From NCBI RefSeq assembly GCF_901709675.1, contig NC_051092.1, positions 17,368,128 to 17,432,127 of the forward strand: a stretch of 64,000 bases of DNA. Direction: 5' to 3'. Below, in pieces: positions 11,459 through 21,344 of this stretch (the stretch's first letter is position 1; each line of letters opens with the position of its first letter). The notes below the pieces were generated by a model. It made no database searches and was not told where the DNA came from. It worked only from the letters and a program-made list of their open reading frames with translations. Origin of the DNA: Syngnathus acus. Lineage: Eukaryota > Chordata > Actinopteri > Syngnathiformes > Syngnathidae. Made by a program: the position numbers and the translations under genes.

Positions 11459-11830
11459 TGTCATGTCTCGTCCCCAGTTTTGTGATGTATATAGGTTGTC
11501 ATCGTTTCTGTGTGTCTCTGTGCTCGCCCCTCCCTTCCTGTGTGCCCTTGATTAGTGTAATCGCACGCACCTGACTCTCGTTACTTGTGTTGTATTTAAG
11601 TTCTGTTTGCGTGTCACTCGCCGTCGGAGCATTGCATGAGATGTCATGTCTCACTGTCACGCGGTTTGTTTGGTTCCTGTCTTTTGTTTCACGTTTTGGT
11701 CGGTCAGTCCTGTTAGTTTGTTGTTAAGTCACGTCAGCTTGCCGAGTCTGTCCTTTTGGTTTCCACAATAAACCCTGGTCCAAGCTGCACTTGGTCGCCT
11801 CGCTCCATTACTCCACCCCGAAGCCTGACA
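11459..11830 (+). mobile_element. solo LTR, copy B
   Basis: A 372-bp LTR of the same family as 2243-2680 but in the opposite orientation. The target duplication is a perfect 5 bp, agttc (11454-11458 and 11831-11835). TATTTAAG (TATA-like) and AATAAA about 60 bp before the end are in the expected order. It has no internal region. Confidence 0.88.
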
Positions 11831-11835
11831 AGTTC

Positions 11836-12133
11836 CAGGATGTTGTGAAAATGCATTTGATTAGTGATGGTCCAGGGTGTGAAAATTTACATTTTTTAAT
11901 ACAGAAATAGGTTTCAGTAACAATCATACTTACGTATGTTACCTGCAGATATAAATACACCTTTTGATGTTAAAATTAACCAAAACGATAATTGAACCTA
12001 ACTAAAAACTTTTTCAAACATTATCTAACCATCACAAATATAAATGTGCAATGTTTTTAAATCATATGTTTAAAAATGTAAAAATATACATACAGTATTA
12101 AAAAATGGGGGCTATTTAATAGAACAAAACTAC
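11836..12133. other. no gene seen; possible intron of the minus-strand host gene
   Basis: AT-rich sequence. A minus-strand ctgcag acceptor-like site followed closely by gtaagt occurs near 11930-11955 but would leave an exon of only about nine bases, so I do not call it. Confidence 0.4.
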
Positions 12134-12399
12134 TACCGTATTTTTCGGACTAAAAGTCGCACCGGAATATAGGTCGCATTAGCCATAAAATGCACAATAA
12201 CGTGAAAAAAACATATATAAGTCGCTCCGGAGTATAAGTCGCATTTTGGGGGAAATTTATTCGACAAAATCCAACACAAATAACAGACATGAACAAGCAA
12301 CAACAGGCTAAACGATAGGTATGCTAACGTGACATAAACACAAACGAAGAGCTGAGAACGGGCCTGACGTAACATTCAGAGTTATTCAAATAACTATTA

Positions 12400-12850
12400 C
12401 ATGAATAACACGTTTATAAAACCATCTGTGTCACTCCAATTCATTAAATCCATCGATCGTCCTTTATGTCAACAATGCCGCTGACGGCGCTTGCACTTCA
12501 AAATATTCCACAGGCCCATATAATGATATATATATATCAAATAATTATTATATAAGCAATAATATTATCAAACCATCTGTGTCACTCCAAATCATTAAAT
12601 CCATCGATCGTCCTTTATGTCAACAATGCTGGCCGGGTGTGCGCAGCTGACGGCGCTTGCACTTAAAAATATTCCACAGGCCCATATAACGATATATAAA
12701 GTATATATCAAATAACTATTATATAAGCAATAATATTATCAAACCATCTGTCACTCCAAATCATTACATCCATCGATTAAATTCCTCGTCCTTTGTCAAC
12801 AACGCCACGCGTGCACCCTGACGTCAGCATCGTCGTTATTACGCAGATCT
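12400..12850. repeat. AT-rich tandem units inside MITE copy 1
   Basis: Diverged units of about 170 bp sharing aaaccatctgtg, tcattaaatccatcgat and ttccacaggcccatata. The same block, with fewer units, is in MITE copy 2 at 21830-22100. Confidence 0.75.
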
Positions 12851-13079
12851 AGTATATAACTATATTGTAGCGTTAACAAAGTACAAGGAAAGACGTGGGT
12901 TTGGTAAACGGCTCTTTATTTAACAAAACAAAAGTTCAACGAGCCAACAACTACTGAACTGTAACGATAAAAACATATACAAGTTGCTACACGAAATAAA
13001 ATATATCAAATAACTATAACATAAATAGTTGACCGCCACACGGCCCCAAGCACCGGCGTCGACTTCCAGGCGTGGACTT

Positions 13080-13395
13080 CTATCCCCGGAGATGGCACTT
13101 CCAGCCACGGACGTGGAAGAGAGCTCCATAGAATAGGATCGGGCGTGCGTAAAAGCCATGTCCGAGGCCCATCCACCGTCCCCGGACAGCCACCCGGCCG
13201 AGCGCCGGCCCCCAACTTCCATCCACGGAGGTGAAAGAGAGCTCCGTAGAGTAGGACCGGGCGTGCGTAAAAGCCATGTCTGAGCCCCATCCACTGTCCC
13301 CGGACAGCCACCCGGCCAAGCGACGGCCCCGACTTCCATCCACGGAGATGAAAGAGAGCTCCGTAGAGTAGAACCGCGTGTGCATAAAAGCCATA
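13080..13395. repeat. GC-rich tandem units inside MITE copy 1
   Basis: Nearly three copies of a roughly 117-bp unit containing aaaagccatg, ccccggacagccacccgg and gagagctcc(g/a)tagag. Period and frame coincide, so long spurious ORFs appear on the minus strand. The same unit is in MITE copy 2 (22200-22500). Confidence 0.8.
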
Positions 13396-13717
13396 ATAGT
13401 TTTTCAAACCTTCTGTGTCACTCCAAATCATTAAATCCTTCAAACTCTTCTTCCTTCGTGTCACTTACAAACAAAGCCGCTAATGATGCCGGTAGTACGT
13501 GGGGGCCCTTCGTCATCTTTGTCATCCCGTGATCAAATCTTTGTCCTTTATGTAAACAACCGCCACGCATCGCGGTTCGTTTATCGCGGTTTCACTTTTT
13601 TTTTTTTTTGGAAAATGTTTGAAAAAAAACACAAGTCGCTCCTTATTATAAGTCGCCCCCCCCACCCAAACTATGAAAAACACCCGCGACTTATAGTCCG
13701 AAAATTACGGTACTCAC

Positions 13718-13759
13718 TTAAATTACTGCGGCTATGACCTCTTTGTAAATGACTAATGC
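13718..13759 (-). CDS. candidate exon c of an unidentified host gene
   Basis: A 42-base candidate exon with a strong acceptor (T-run then TAG, at 13760-13761) and donor GTGAGTA, whose last two bases are the TA target duplication of MITE copy 1. Read in the phase left by the exon at 14297 it is open and encodes ISHLQRGHSRSNL-like residues. Downstream exons are not found; they would lie beyond the MITE. I do not recognise the protein. Confidence 0.5.
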   Translation of the reverse strand, partial: ALVIYKEVIAAVI

Positions 13760-14296
13760 CTACAAAAAAAACTCTTACTTTTCCCTGTCATGGGTGTTTC
13801 ACACTCACTTCCTAGCTGTTGAAGAATGAAGCAAATGTTAGCTGCAAGATTCAAATGAACCATTCTCCAATGATAAACTTTGCCTTGTTTGAAAAAAAAA
13901 AAAAATGGTGGCATTCTGTCTGTGCCTTTGAATGTGGTGAAAATTAATTTGGCTGTTGTACATATCCAATCACGTTATTTTAAAATAGTACTGATAAAAT
14001 TGCTTGTTGTACAAGTTGTTATCCAAATGATGAAAATGTACAGGGTAAACCTGGGTTTTATTTTGCACTTTGACATCCGCCATGGTTTCCGGAGTGTGAA
14101 AGTCAAGGCAATGACATGTCATAAATGCAAGTTCCATATTGAAGATTGCAATTACAACATACACTTTTTGCATGTGCGCGACAGTAGCTAAGCATACTCA
14201 TATACAAACCACCAATAACAGATCAATTTCCAAAGATAATGCAAGGCGGTTGTGATTACTTCTACAATCAAGAATAAATCAAAAATCAATCTGTAC

Positions 14297-14353
14297 CTTG
14301 TGGAGTCCGGTCAGTTTTTAATACAGATGCTCCTCTTACTCCAGGCTTGGAGT
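14297..14353 (-). CDS. candidate exon b of an unidentified host gene
   Basis: A 57-base exon with acceptor CTCTTTTTCAG and donor CAAG|GTACAG. Only one of its three frames is open (SKPGVRGASVLKTDRTPQ), and that frame is the one that joins in phase to candidate exons a and c. Length divisible by three and matched phases argue for a real coding exon. The product is unknown. Confidence 0.55.
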
Positions 14354-14443
14354 CTGAAAAAGAGGGAAAGGGAAAAAGAAGATGTCTGATTTGACAATTC
14401 ACCCATTAACCGCTGTTAATAACATAACACAACACAATTTTAC

Positions 14444-14471
14444 CTTTTGATGTGACCTTAGAGTTCCAAGG
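14444..14471 (-). CDS. candidate exon a of an unidentified host gene
   Basis: A 28-base micro-exon with donor AAAAG|GTAAAA. Its acceptor AG follows a pyrimidine stretch and a ctaac branch-like site. It reads PWNSKVTSK and leaves one base that completes a codon with exon b. Its start is at a codon boundary, matching the end of the exon at 15835. It is small, so alone it would be weak evidence; phase agreement is what supports it. Confidence 0.45.
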
Positions 14472-14893
14472 CTTGTTGAGCGCAAAACAAAGTTAGGTGC
14501 ACATTTTAATGACATCAGAAGATAAACACCTACTTTTTCACGTGCCACTCATTGAGCTAAATCTGGAGTCACAAATCACAACATGGGTAAAAAGGGAAAG
14601 TATATCTTTGCCATGCCATCAGAAAATCTCCAATTTGTGATCTGTTTGATCTTGTTTTTGTTTTATAATAGCCATGGGGATTTTTGAAAGCGAGCTGCTG
14701 ACATCTGCAAAAGCAATGCCATTATTTACATTAGTTTTAAATTCACATATGAATTGTAAATGCATAAAGCATAACCTCTTGTCAAAAATAACATTTCCTT
14801 TTTAAATGTAGGCAGTTATATGCCTTATATGTACAGTTATAAACTTTCAAAAATATTTTATTCACTTGAGATTTTTTTTACTTAAGAAAACCA
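14472..14893. other. intron-like sequence, no gene seen
   Basis: Ordinary AT-rich sequence between candidate exon a and a hAT MITE. No further exon with both splice sites and an open frame was recognised. Confidence 0.4.
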
Positions 14894-14901
14894 CTACATA
14901 C

Positions 14902-15578
14902 CAGGGCCGGTTCTAGGAATGCACATAAGAGGGGGCAGTCAGAAATGTGAAGGGGGCATGTTCTTTTTTTTTTTTTTTTACACATTTACACTGTTAGTGT
15001 TTTCTTCACGGCAGTTGTTAGCTGTGTGTCCAGATCTCAACCTGGAGAAGTGGATTGCACTCTGTCAGGCCTCTACACTAAGACCTGTTCAGCTTGGGTG
15101 TCCCACCTGAAGATTAAAGCTTCTGCTGGTATTGCTCTTAGGGTCACTGAGGCACGCAAACCCCCTGACCACAATAAGGTGGCAATCTCTCAGGGGGGGG
15201 AACATATAATATGAATGTTATATTAACTATTATTTGAGTTGTCGTTAATCATTAGTTATATCACGGGTCATTACGACGAGTTTGGTGGAGTTTTTACTGC
15301 TTTTTCCAACTCCTACCGCGCTGACTGTAACTTGACACTCTGGCTGCGTCTTGCCTCATTTGCATACTCACAGTGATTGGATGTTTACGGAGGGGCGCGG
15401 AGTCCTGACAGCAGGCTGTGTGAGGACGCACACTGCACCGACATGAGAGAAGAGAGGGGGCTGATTAACGTGTGTTTCTATCAGCGGATTTTTCACTTCT
15501 AAAAGTTTGATTCGAGGGGGCAGGACATCTGTTTGAGGGGGCGTTGCCCCCTCTTGCCCCTGTGTAGAGCCGGCACTG
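14902..15578. mobile_element. hAT-type MITE
   Basis: The termini cagggccggttcta and (inverted) cagtgccggctcta form an imperfect inverted repeat. The element is flanked by a perfect 8-bp target duplication, ctacatac (14894-14901 and 15579-15586). It has no transposase. It lies in the presumed first intron of the minus-strand host gene. Confidence 0.85.
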
Positions 15579-15834
15579 CTACATACTCTATGCATCGACA
15601 TGAAACAAACTTTTTGGAATTTGAAGCAAATTCACTTGCGCTACCATCAACTTTTAGCGACCATTAACGTTTGTGTCAGCTCTTCTCTTCACAAAGCAAC
15701 TAGTCACGTAGCAAAAACAAAGGACTAGCAGGCAAGCTACAACTTAAGTCCAAGCTTGAAATCGATTGATAATGAAATAGACAAACTTTGCAGGACAAAA
15801 CAACAGCTCTTACTGAAAAACCTCAAAGACTCAC

Positions 15835-15990
15835 CTTATAGTAGCTGACCTTAGTGTCTTTTTTTTTAGTTTGTCTTTTAAAAGCAACGTGCGTCGACTG
15901 AGCAGTGTACTCGCTGCGTACACTTTTACTTCGACTTCTTCGTCTTGTTTTTTTTACGGTGGCACACAATTTATGCACGTGTCTGCCCCT
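15835..15990 (-). CDS. candidate first exon of the unidentified host gene
   Basis: The exon ends at a near-consensus donor, TATAAG|GTGAGT. The open frame is Arg/Lys/Ser-rich (KKTRRRSRSKS) and ends at a codon boundary that matches candidate exon a. CpG-containing sequence suggests a promoter-proximal exon. The only in-frame ATG upstream (about 16017) lies in satellite-like sequence, so coding status is unsure and it may be 5' untranslated. The 5' limit is arbitrary. Confidence 0.4.
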
Positions 15991-16090
15991 AGCGTTTAGA
16001 ACGAAGCAATACAACATTGCAATCCCATCCAATTACAGCTGCATGGTTTAGGGTTCAATATTTCATATTTGATGGATTTTGGCATCTCTC

Positions 16091-16937
16091 CACAGACACC
16101 TTCAAGTTCCTGGGAACCACAATCTCTCGGGACCTGAAATGGACCGGCCACATAGACTCTGTCCGGAAGAAGGCCCAGCAGAGGCTGTACTTCCTGAGAC
16201 AGCTCAAGAAGTTCAACCTGCTGCGGGAGCTGCTGAAGACCTTCTACACTGCCATCATCCAGTCTGTCCTCTGCACCTCCATCACTGTCTGGTTTGGATC
16301 GGCCTCCAAACAAGACAAGCACAGATTGCAACGGACAATCAGGACTGCAGAAAAGATAATTGGAATCAACCTCCCATCTATCCAAGACTTGTACCTGTCC
16401 AGGACCAGGAAACGTGCAAGTAACATCTCTACAGACCCTTCTCACCCAGGTTGCAGTCCGTTTGAACTACTCCCCTCCGGACGGCGTTATAGAGCTCTGT
16501 ACGCCAAAACCAGCAGACACAGAGACAGCTTCTTCCCCCAGGCTGTTGCTTTGATGAACTCACACCACTCTTAGAGTCTCAGAGTCATTGCTGTGCAATA
16601 ACATCCTGCTCTCCACACCTTTTTTCAATTGTCTACACTGTTTGTACTATGTGTCCTCTCTGCATCCATCCATCTCTGCAGCCTGGTCATCCTGGAAGAG
16701 GGACCCGCCCATCTGTGGTCTCTTCTCAAGGTTTCTCATTTCCCCTAGTTGGAGTTTTGAGTTTTTCCTTGCCCTCCTGGGAGTTTAAGATCAGGGGATG
16801 TTTGAGAATATTTGTCATTTTTCACATGTCCTGAGTGTTGTTAGTCACCTAAATGTTGAACAGAGGCTGTGATGTGCCGAAGTCAAATTCCTTGCACGCT
16901 CAAACATGGCGAATAAAAACTCTTGAATCTTGAATCT
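16091..16937 (+). mobile_element. LINE-A 3' fragment
   Basis: A 5'-truncated L2/Rex1-group LINE that keeps the last about 160 codons of ORF2 (ending at 16574). It includes KKAQQRLYFLRQLKKF and LPSGRRYR, conserved C-terminal landmarks downstream of the polymerase. About 360 bp of 3' untranslated region follow, with an (n)TTGAATC tail. The reading frame is intact to its stop. Related copies lie on the minus strand at 24085, 28601 and 46201. Confidence 0.85.
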
Positions 16938-17059
16938 ATGGAATAACCTAATATATATCATGTTACAGAAATAACCACACTTCACAGGGATGTTTAAAAC
17001 AAAGCAATACAACTTATGTACATTATTTATACAACTTATAGCTGGTTTAGGGTTTAATA

Positions 17060-17316
17060 TTTCATATTTGATGGTGGGGACAAGCGGTATAGAAAATGGA
17101 TGGATGGATTTAATTTTGGTCTCAGGTTACAGAAATAACCACACTTCACACGGATCAATGGTTGTTTAAAACAAAGCAATACAACTTCTGTAGATTATTT
17201 ATACAATTTACAGCTGGTTCAGGGTGTCCCCTGCCTACTGCCCAATGACTGCTGTGATAGGCTCCAGCCCGCCTGCGACCCCCGTGGGGACTGAGCGGTA
17301 CAGAAAATGGATGGAT
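17060..17316 (+). mobile_element. short retroposon tails ending in (GATG)n-type repeat
   Basis: Two pieces, about 17072-17110 and 17221-17316, end in cggta(t/c)agaaaatggatggatgga. The second has gataggctccagcccgcctg upstream, the 3' end shared by many fish LINE/SINE copies. They interrupt satellite units. Confidence 0.6.
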
Positions 17317-18152
17317 GGATTTTAGGTTATTCCATAGCCCCAATGACACTTTACATGGATCAATGGTTGTTTAAAACATGATTGTTTTGGGTTTAATATG
17401 ATCATATTCGATGGATTTAATTTTGTCATCTATTTTAGGTTATTCCATTGACCTAAAATCAGGTCACAGAAATAACTACACTTCACATGGATCAATGGTT
17501 GTTTAATACAAAGCAACACAACTTCTGTACATTATGTATACAACTTACAGAATGGTTTTGGGTTTAATATTTCATATTTGATGATTTATTTAAATCGTCT
17601 ATTTTAGGTTATTCTATAGACCTAGAATAGACGTCTAAATTAGGTTATGTGTAGACCTAAAATAGACGTCTAAATTAGGTCTACACATAGACCTTATATA
17701 GACGTCGATAAGGTTACAGAAATAACCACATTTCATCCAGATCAATGGTCGTTTAAAACAAAGCAATGCAACCTATGTTCATTATTTATACAACCTACAG
17801 CTGGTTTATGGTTTAATATTTCATATTTAATGGATTTAAATTTGTCATCTATTTTAGGTCTATATATCGACCTAATTTAGATGTCTATTTTAGGTCTATA
17901 AAATTCCCTAAAATAGACATCTATATCAGGTTACAGAAATAACCAATTCACATGTACGGATCAATATGCTTGTTAAACACAAATCCAGACAACTTCTGTA
18001 CATTATTTATACAACTTACAGCTGGTTCAGACTTTAAAATTTCGAAATATGATCATATTTGATGTTTTTAATTTAGACGTCTATTTTAGGTCTATACCGA
18101 GACCAATTTTAGATGTCTAAATTAGGTCTATACATAGACCAGATGTCTAATA

Positions 18153-20379
18153 CAGTGTTTCCCAACCGCTGTGCCGCGGCACACAAGTGTGCCGTGACGA
18201 ATCATCAGGTGTGCCGCCCAGTTTCGTCTAATTGGTTCAAAGTGAGAAGCATGTAGTGATAGACAGGGCAATTAAATGCTCTTCCAATAGAGGGCAGTGT
18301 ATCAGCGCGATATGTCTACTCTAGGAGTAGGAAGTTCATAGTTATCCTCGAGTGAGACAGTGCAGGTAATAGCAATGGATAAATATTTGAAAAGAAAAAG
18401 TACTCAATCTGACCTGGGTCCTGAAGAAAATTCTGACCCAGATGAAGGCCCTAGCATGAGCACTGGTCAGAAGAACGCAAAAAAGGTGAGCTTAAGACAA
18501 TACAATGAAGGCTATCTTGCTTTTGGATTTACTTTTACCGGAGAAAAAAGTGCGGCAACTCCGCTATGCCCGATGTGCGGGGAAAAGTTGTCCAACAGTG
18601 CCATGGTTCCCAGTAAACTCAAACGCCATTTAGAGACAAAACACCCGTCACTACAAAACAAGAGTATGGACTATTTTGTTCAACTGCGTGAACGGACTGG
18701 GAAACAGGCAGAGCTACTGAGGAAAACCACCAAGACGGGTGAGAAAGCTCTTAGAGCTAGTTACCAAGTTGCTGAACTCATCACCAAATCAAAACAGGCA
18801 CACACCGTAGGAGAGACGTTAATAATGCCCGCCTGCAAAATTATCTTGAAAGAGATGCTCGGCCCTGGCGCTGTTAAAGAAATAGCCCAAGTCCCTCTAT
18901 CAAATAATACAATTTCCAGACGTATTCAAGACATGTCTGCAGACATTGAGAAGACAGTTTTGGAAAAGTTGCACATTAGTGGGAAATTCGCTTTGCAAAT
19001 TGATGAATCTACGGATATCAGTGGACACGCGCAGCTTCTGGCAAATGTGCGCTTTGTAGACGGAGACACCATCAGAGAAAACTTTCTGTTTTGCAAGGAA
19101 TTGCCAGGAAGAACAACAGGAGAAGAAATGTTTCGAGTTGTATCAGAGTACATTGAACAAGGAGGACTAAAGTGGCAAGACTGCGTAAGTGTTTGCACCG
19201 ATGGAGCAGCTGCCATGCTCGGGCGCACCAAAGGATTTGTAAACAGAGTGAAAGAGCAAAATCCAAACGTCATCGCGACGCATTGTTTTCTGCACCGGGA
19301 AGCACTTGTTGCCAAAACATTACCAGCAGACCTAGCTCCTGTAATGGAAGATGTTTTGCGCATGATAAACTTTGTGAAGACGAGACCAGTAAAAAGCCGC
19401 ATGTTTACATCATTGTGTGAGGAAATGGGGCAGGAGCATAAAGTGTTATTGCTCCACACGGAGGTCCGGTGGCTTTCCCGTGGCAAAGTTTTAAGTCATG
19501 TTTATGAGCTGAGGGAGGAACTCAAAGTGCTTTTGACAAATGAGAAGCATGATGACGCTAACTTGCTCTCAAATGATGAGTGGTGTGCAAGACTGGCATA
19601 TCTGGCAGATACATTTAAACATCTGAATGACTTGAACACGCGAATGCAAGGTCGAAACGAAAACCTGCTCACAAGTACAGATAAAATACAGGGGTTTCGT
19701 TCAAAGGTGCTGCTCTGGGAACAACACGTGGAAAGTGCCAACCTAGAAATGTTCCCAAACACCCAGAAATGGCAGTGTCAACAGAGCTGCACTGTGTGAG
19801 ACAATAGGTAAACATCTGCAAAGTTTGGAGCAGAAGTTGTCATGTTATTTCCCTTCACTTTCCACTGATTGCCTTGACTGGGTGAGGAACCCATATAGCT
19901 CAACTGCAGTTGGAAGGGACATAACTTTGCAGGAGCAGGAAGAAATAACTGAACTGAGACAAGATCGTGGTCTTAAGCTGCGCTTTTCGGATGTACCTTT
20001 GGACAGTTTTTGGCTGACTGCTGCCAAGGAGTTCCCTATTCTGGGAAACAAAGCAATTTCAGCTCTTCTCCCTTTCTCCACAACCTATCTATGTGAGCTG
20101 GGCTTTTCAAGCATGACTACTTTAAAGACTAAGAAAAGAGCGAGACTCAGAGCTGTTGAGGAAGATCTTCGTGTTTGTCTTTCTTCAATTCCTGCAAGAA
20201 TATCAGCGTTGTGTTCAACCAAACAGGGCCAAATTTCACACTGAGTAAGTGAATTGACAATAAATGTTCATTATATTTCATTATATATACGTTTTGTGAC
20301 ATTTTTGTTTGGTGGTGTGCCGTGTGATTTTTGTAACATAAAATATGTGCCATTGCTCAAAAAAGGTTGGGAAACACTG
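18153..20379 (+). mobile_element. hAT transposon, nearly complete
   Basis: The 15-bp termini CAGTGTTTCCCAACC and GGTTGGGAAACACTG are perfect inverted repeats. The target duplication gtctaata is perfect (18145-18152 and 20380-20387). The element carries a transposase gene with only one evident frameshift, so it is a recent or well-preserved copy. It inserted in the tagacgtcta-rich end of the satellite array. Confidence 0.92.
18375..20244 (+). pseudogene. hAT transposase with BED zinc finger, one frameshift
   Basis: The ATG at 18375 opens about 474 codons. The BED finger is C65-x2-C68...H85-x4-H90, a DNA-binding module typical of ZBED/SCAND3-like hAT transposases. Asp in QIDESTD (residue 210) and Asp in CTDGAAAML (residue 276) fit the first two catalytic positions. 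The frame ends at a TGA (19797). A frameshift near 19757-19775 resumes the C-terminal hAT dimerisation region, which ends LCELGFSSM... at 20244. Expressed as it stands, it would lack the dimerisation domain. Confidence 0.85.
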
Positions 20380-20507
20380 GTCTAATAGATGTCTATGGCT
20401 GACAGGAAAGTGGAGCTCTTGCAGCTCTAGTGATAGTTCAAAGTTTTACATGGTGCGCAAATTATTTTTGTGTGAATTTGTATTTATTTCTTGTTATTTG
20501 TACATAG

Positions 20508-21344
20508 CAGTGACGTGCGGTGAGGTTCATGCCTGGGGAGGCACTGACATCACACCCCGGTAAAATTTGTCCGGCACCTAACCATGTCACAAAAAAGGTT
20601 GGGGAACGCTGCTCTAGTGTGGCTTATTCGTTATTTAATCTGAACTCTTTTAAATGAAATCTCATATCAGCAGTCTTCACACATAAAACACTTAATAAAG
20701 CACATGAAATCAAAAACTTGTTTTCGATCATGCGTACCACTCCGTTCCGAAGTCCCGTTGTCCGAATCAAACCTTTTAACTCCGGAGTTGGTTTTCCTTT
20801 ACTGATGACCTCCAGGTTCGACCGGAAGTCCATCGTTGAAAATCGAAATCGAAAATACGTAATCCTCCATTGTAAAACGAAATGTAAAAACGGAAAAAAA
20901 CTAAAACAAAAACAAAAAACGAATGTAAAACTAAACAAATGGACGACTGCTCCTCAGTTGTTCACTGTAAATTTGAACTGGAGATCTCTTATTCTACAGC
21001 TAGGCGCATGAGCCTCCGTAAGATCTCTTTTCAAAGCCGTTTTGTTAATCTAAAGAAACACGACGTTACAGACAGATGACAAAAAACACAAGCTTAACTA
21101 CGGAAATTAATTAATATAGCCACAGTGTTTGAACACTTAAACAGCGACATAAAGACAGAGAGCAGTTCAGTCTAACTGCAACTGCATAGCCTGTCAACAT
21201 CCGCAGCCGTGTGATTACGCAATCCTCAGAGGAGGCGAGACAGGACGTTGGCTCTTCCGAGCGAATCGTCTTCGGTTTTAAAATAACTATTAAAAATTCA
21301 TCGATTATGGTTCAAAATGATACAAATTTATTGGAATTAAAAGG
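20508..21344. mobile_element. hAT-X left part, interrupted by ERV-2
   Basis: The left terminus is cagtgacgtgcggt; the right terminus is at 41925 and is its inverted match. The 8-bp target duplication gtacatag is perfect (20500-20507 and 41926-41933) although the ends are 21.4 kb apart. The two parts sum to about 930 bp, a reasonable size for a non-autonomous hAT. A remnant ending ggttggggaacgctg lies near 20600, and no transposase is visible. Confidence 0.85.

Larger units (their letters stand above)
12136..13710. mobile_element. pogo-like MITE, copy 1
   Basis: Inverted termini of about 25 bp (left ccgtatttttcggact, right matching agtccgaaaattacgg) sit between TA dinucleotides, the target of the Tc1/mariner/pogo superfamily. 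The internal sequence is non-coding: AT-rich tandem units (about 12400-12830) and GC-rich tandem units of about 117 bp (13080-13390). The latter keep several frames open only because the unit is a multiple of three. It sits immediately beside a splice donor of the host gene. Confidence 0.85.
15990..18143. repeat. tandem satellite array with insertions
   Basis: At least six diverged units of about 160-250 bp share ttacagaaataacca, aaaacaaagcaatacaac, acagctggtt and tttaatatttcatatttgat. Starts are recognisable near 16963, 17124, 17461, 17710 and 17928. A partial unit at 15990-16083 lies on the other side of the LINE at 16091, so the LINE inserted into the array. Later units carry tagacgtcta palindromes and inverted taggtctat/atagacct pairs. 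Confidence 0.75.

Noticed and set aside
11925-11960. Adjacent acceptor- and donor-like sites on the minus strand
   Set aside because: Would define a nine-base exon with no support.
13880-14191. 103-codon plus-strand ORF
   Set aside because: No domain, starts near a poly(A) run, and lies opposite the phase-matched minus-strand exons.
16017-16574. 185-codon ORF as a possible gene
   Set aside because: It is satellite sequence fused to the LINE-A C-terminus; only the LINE part is meaningful.
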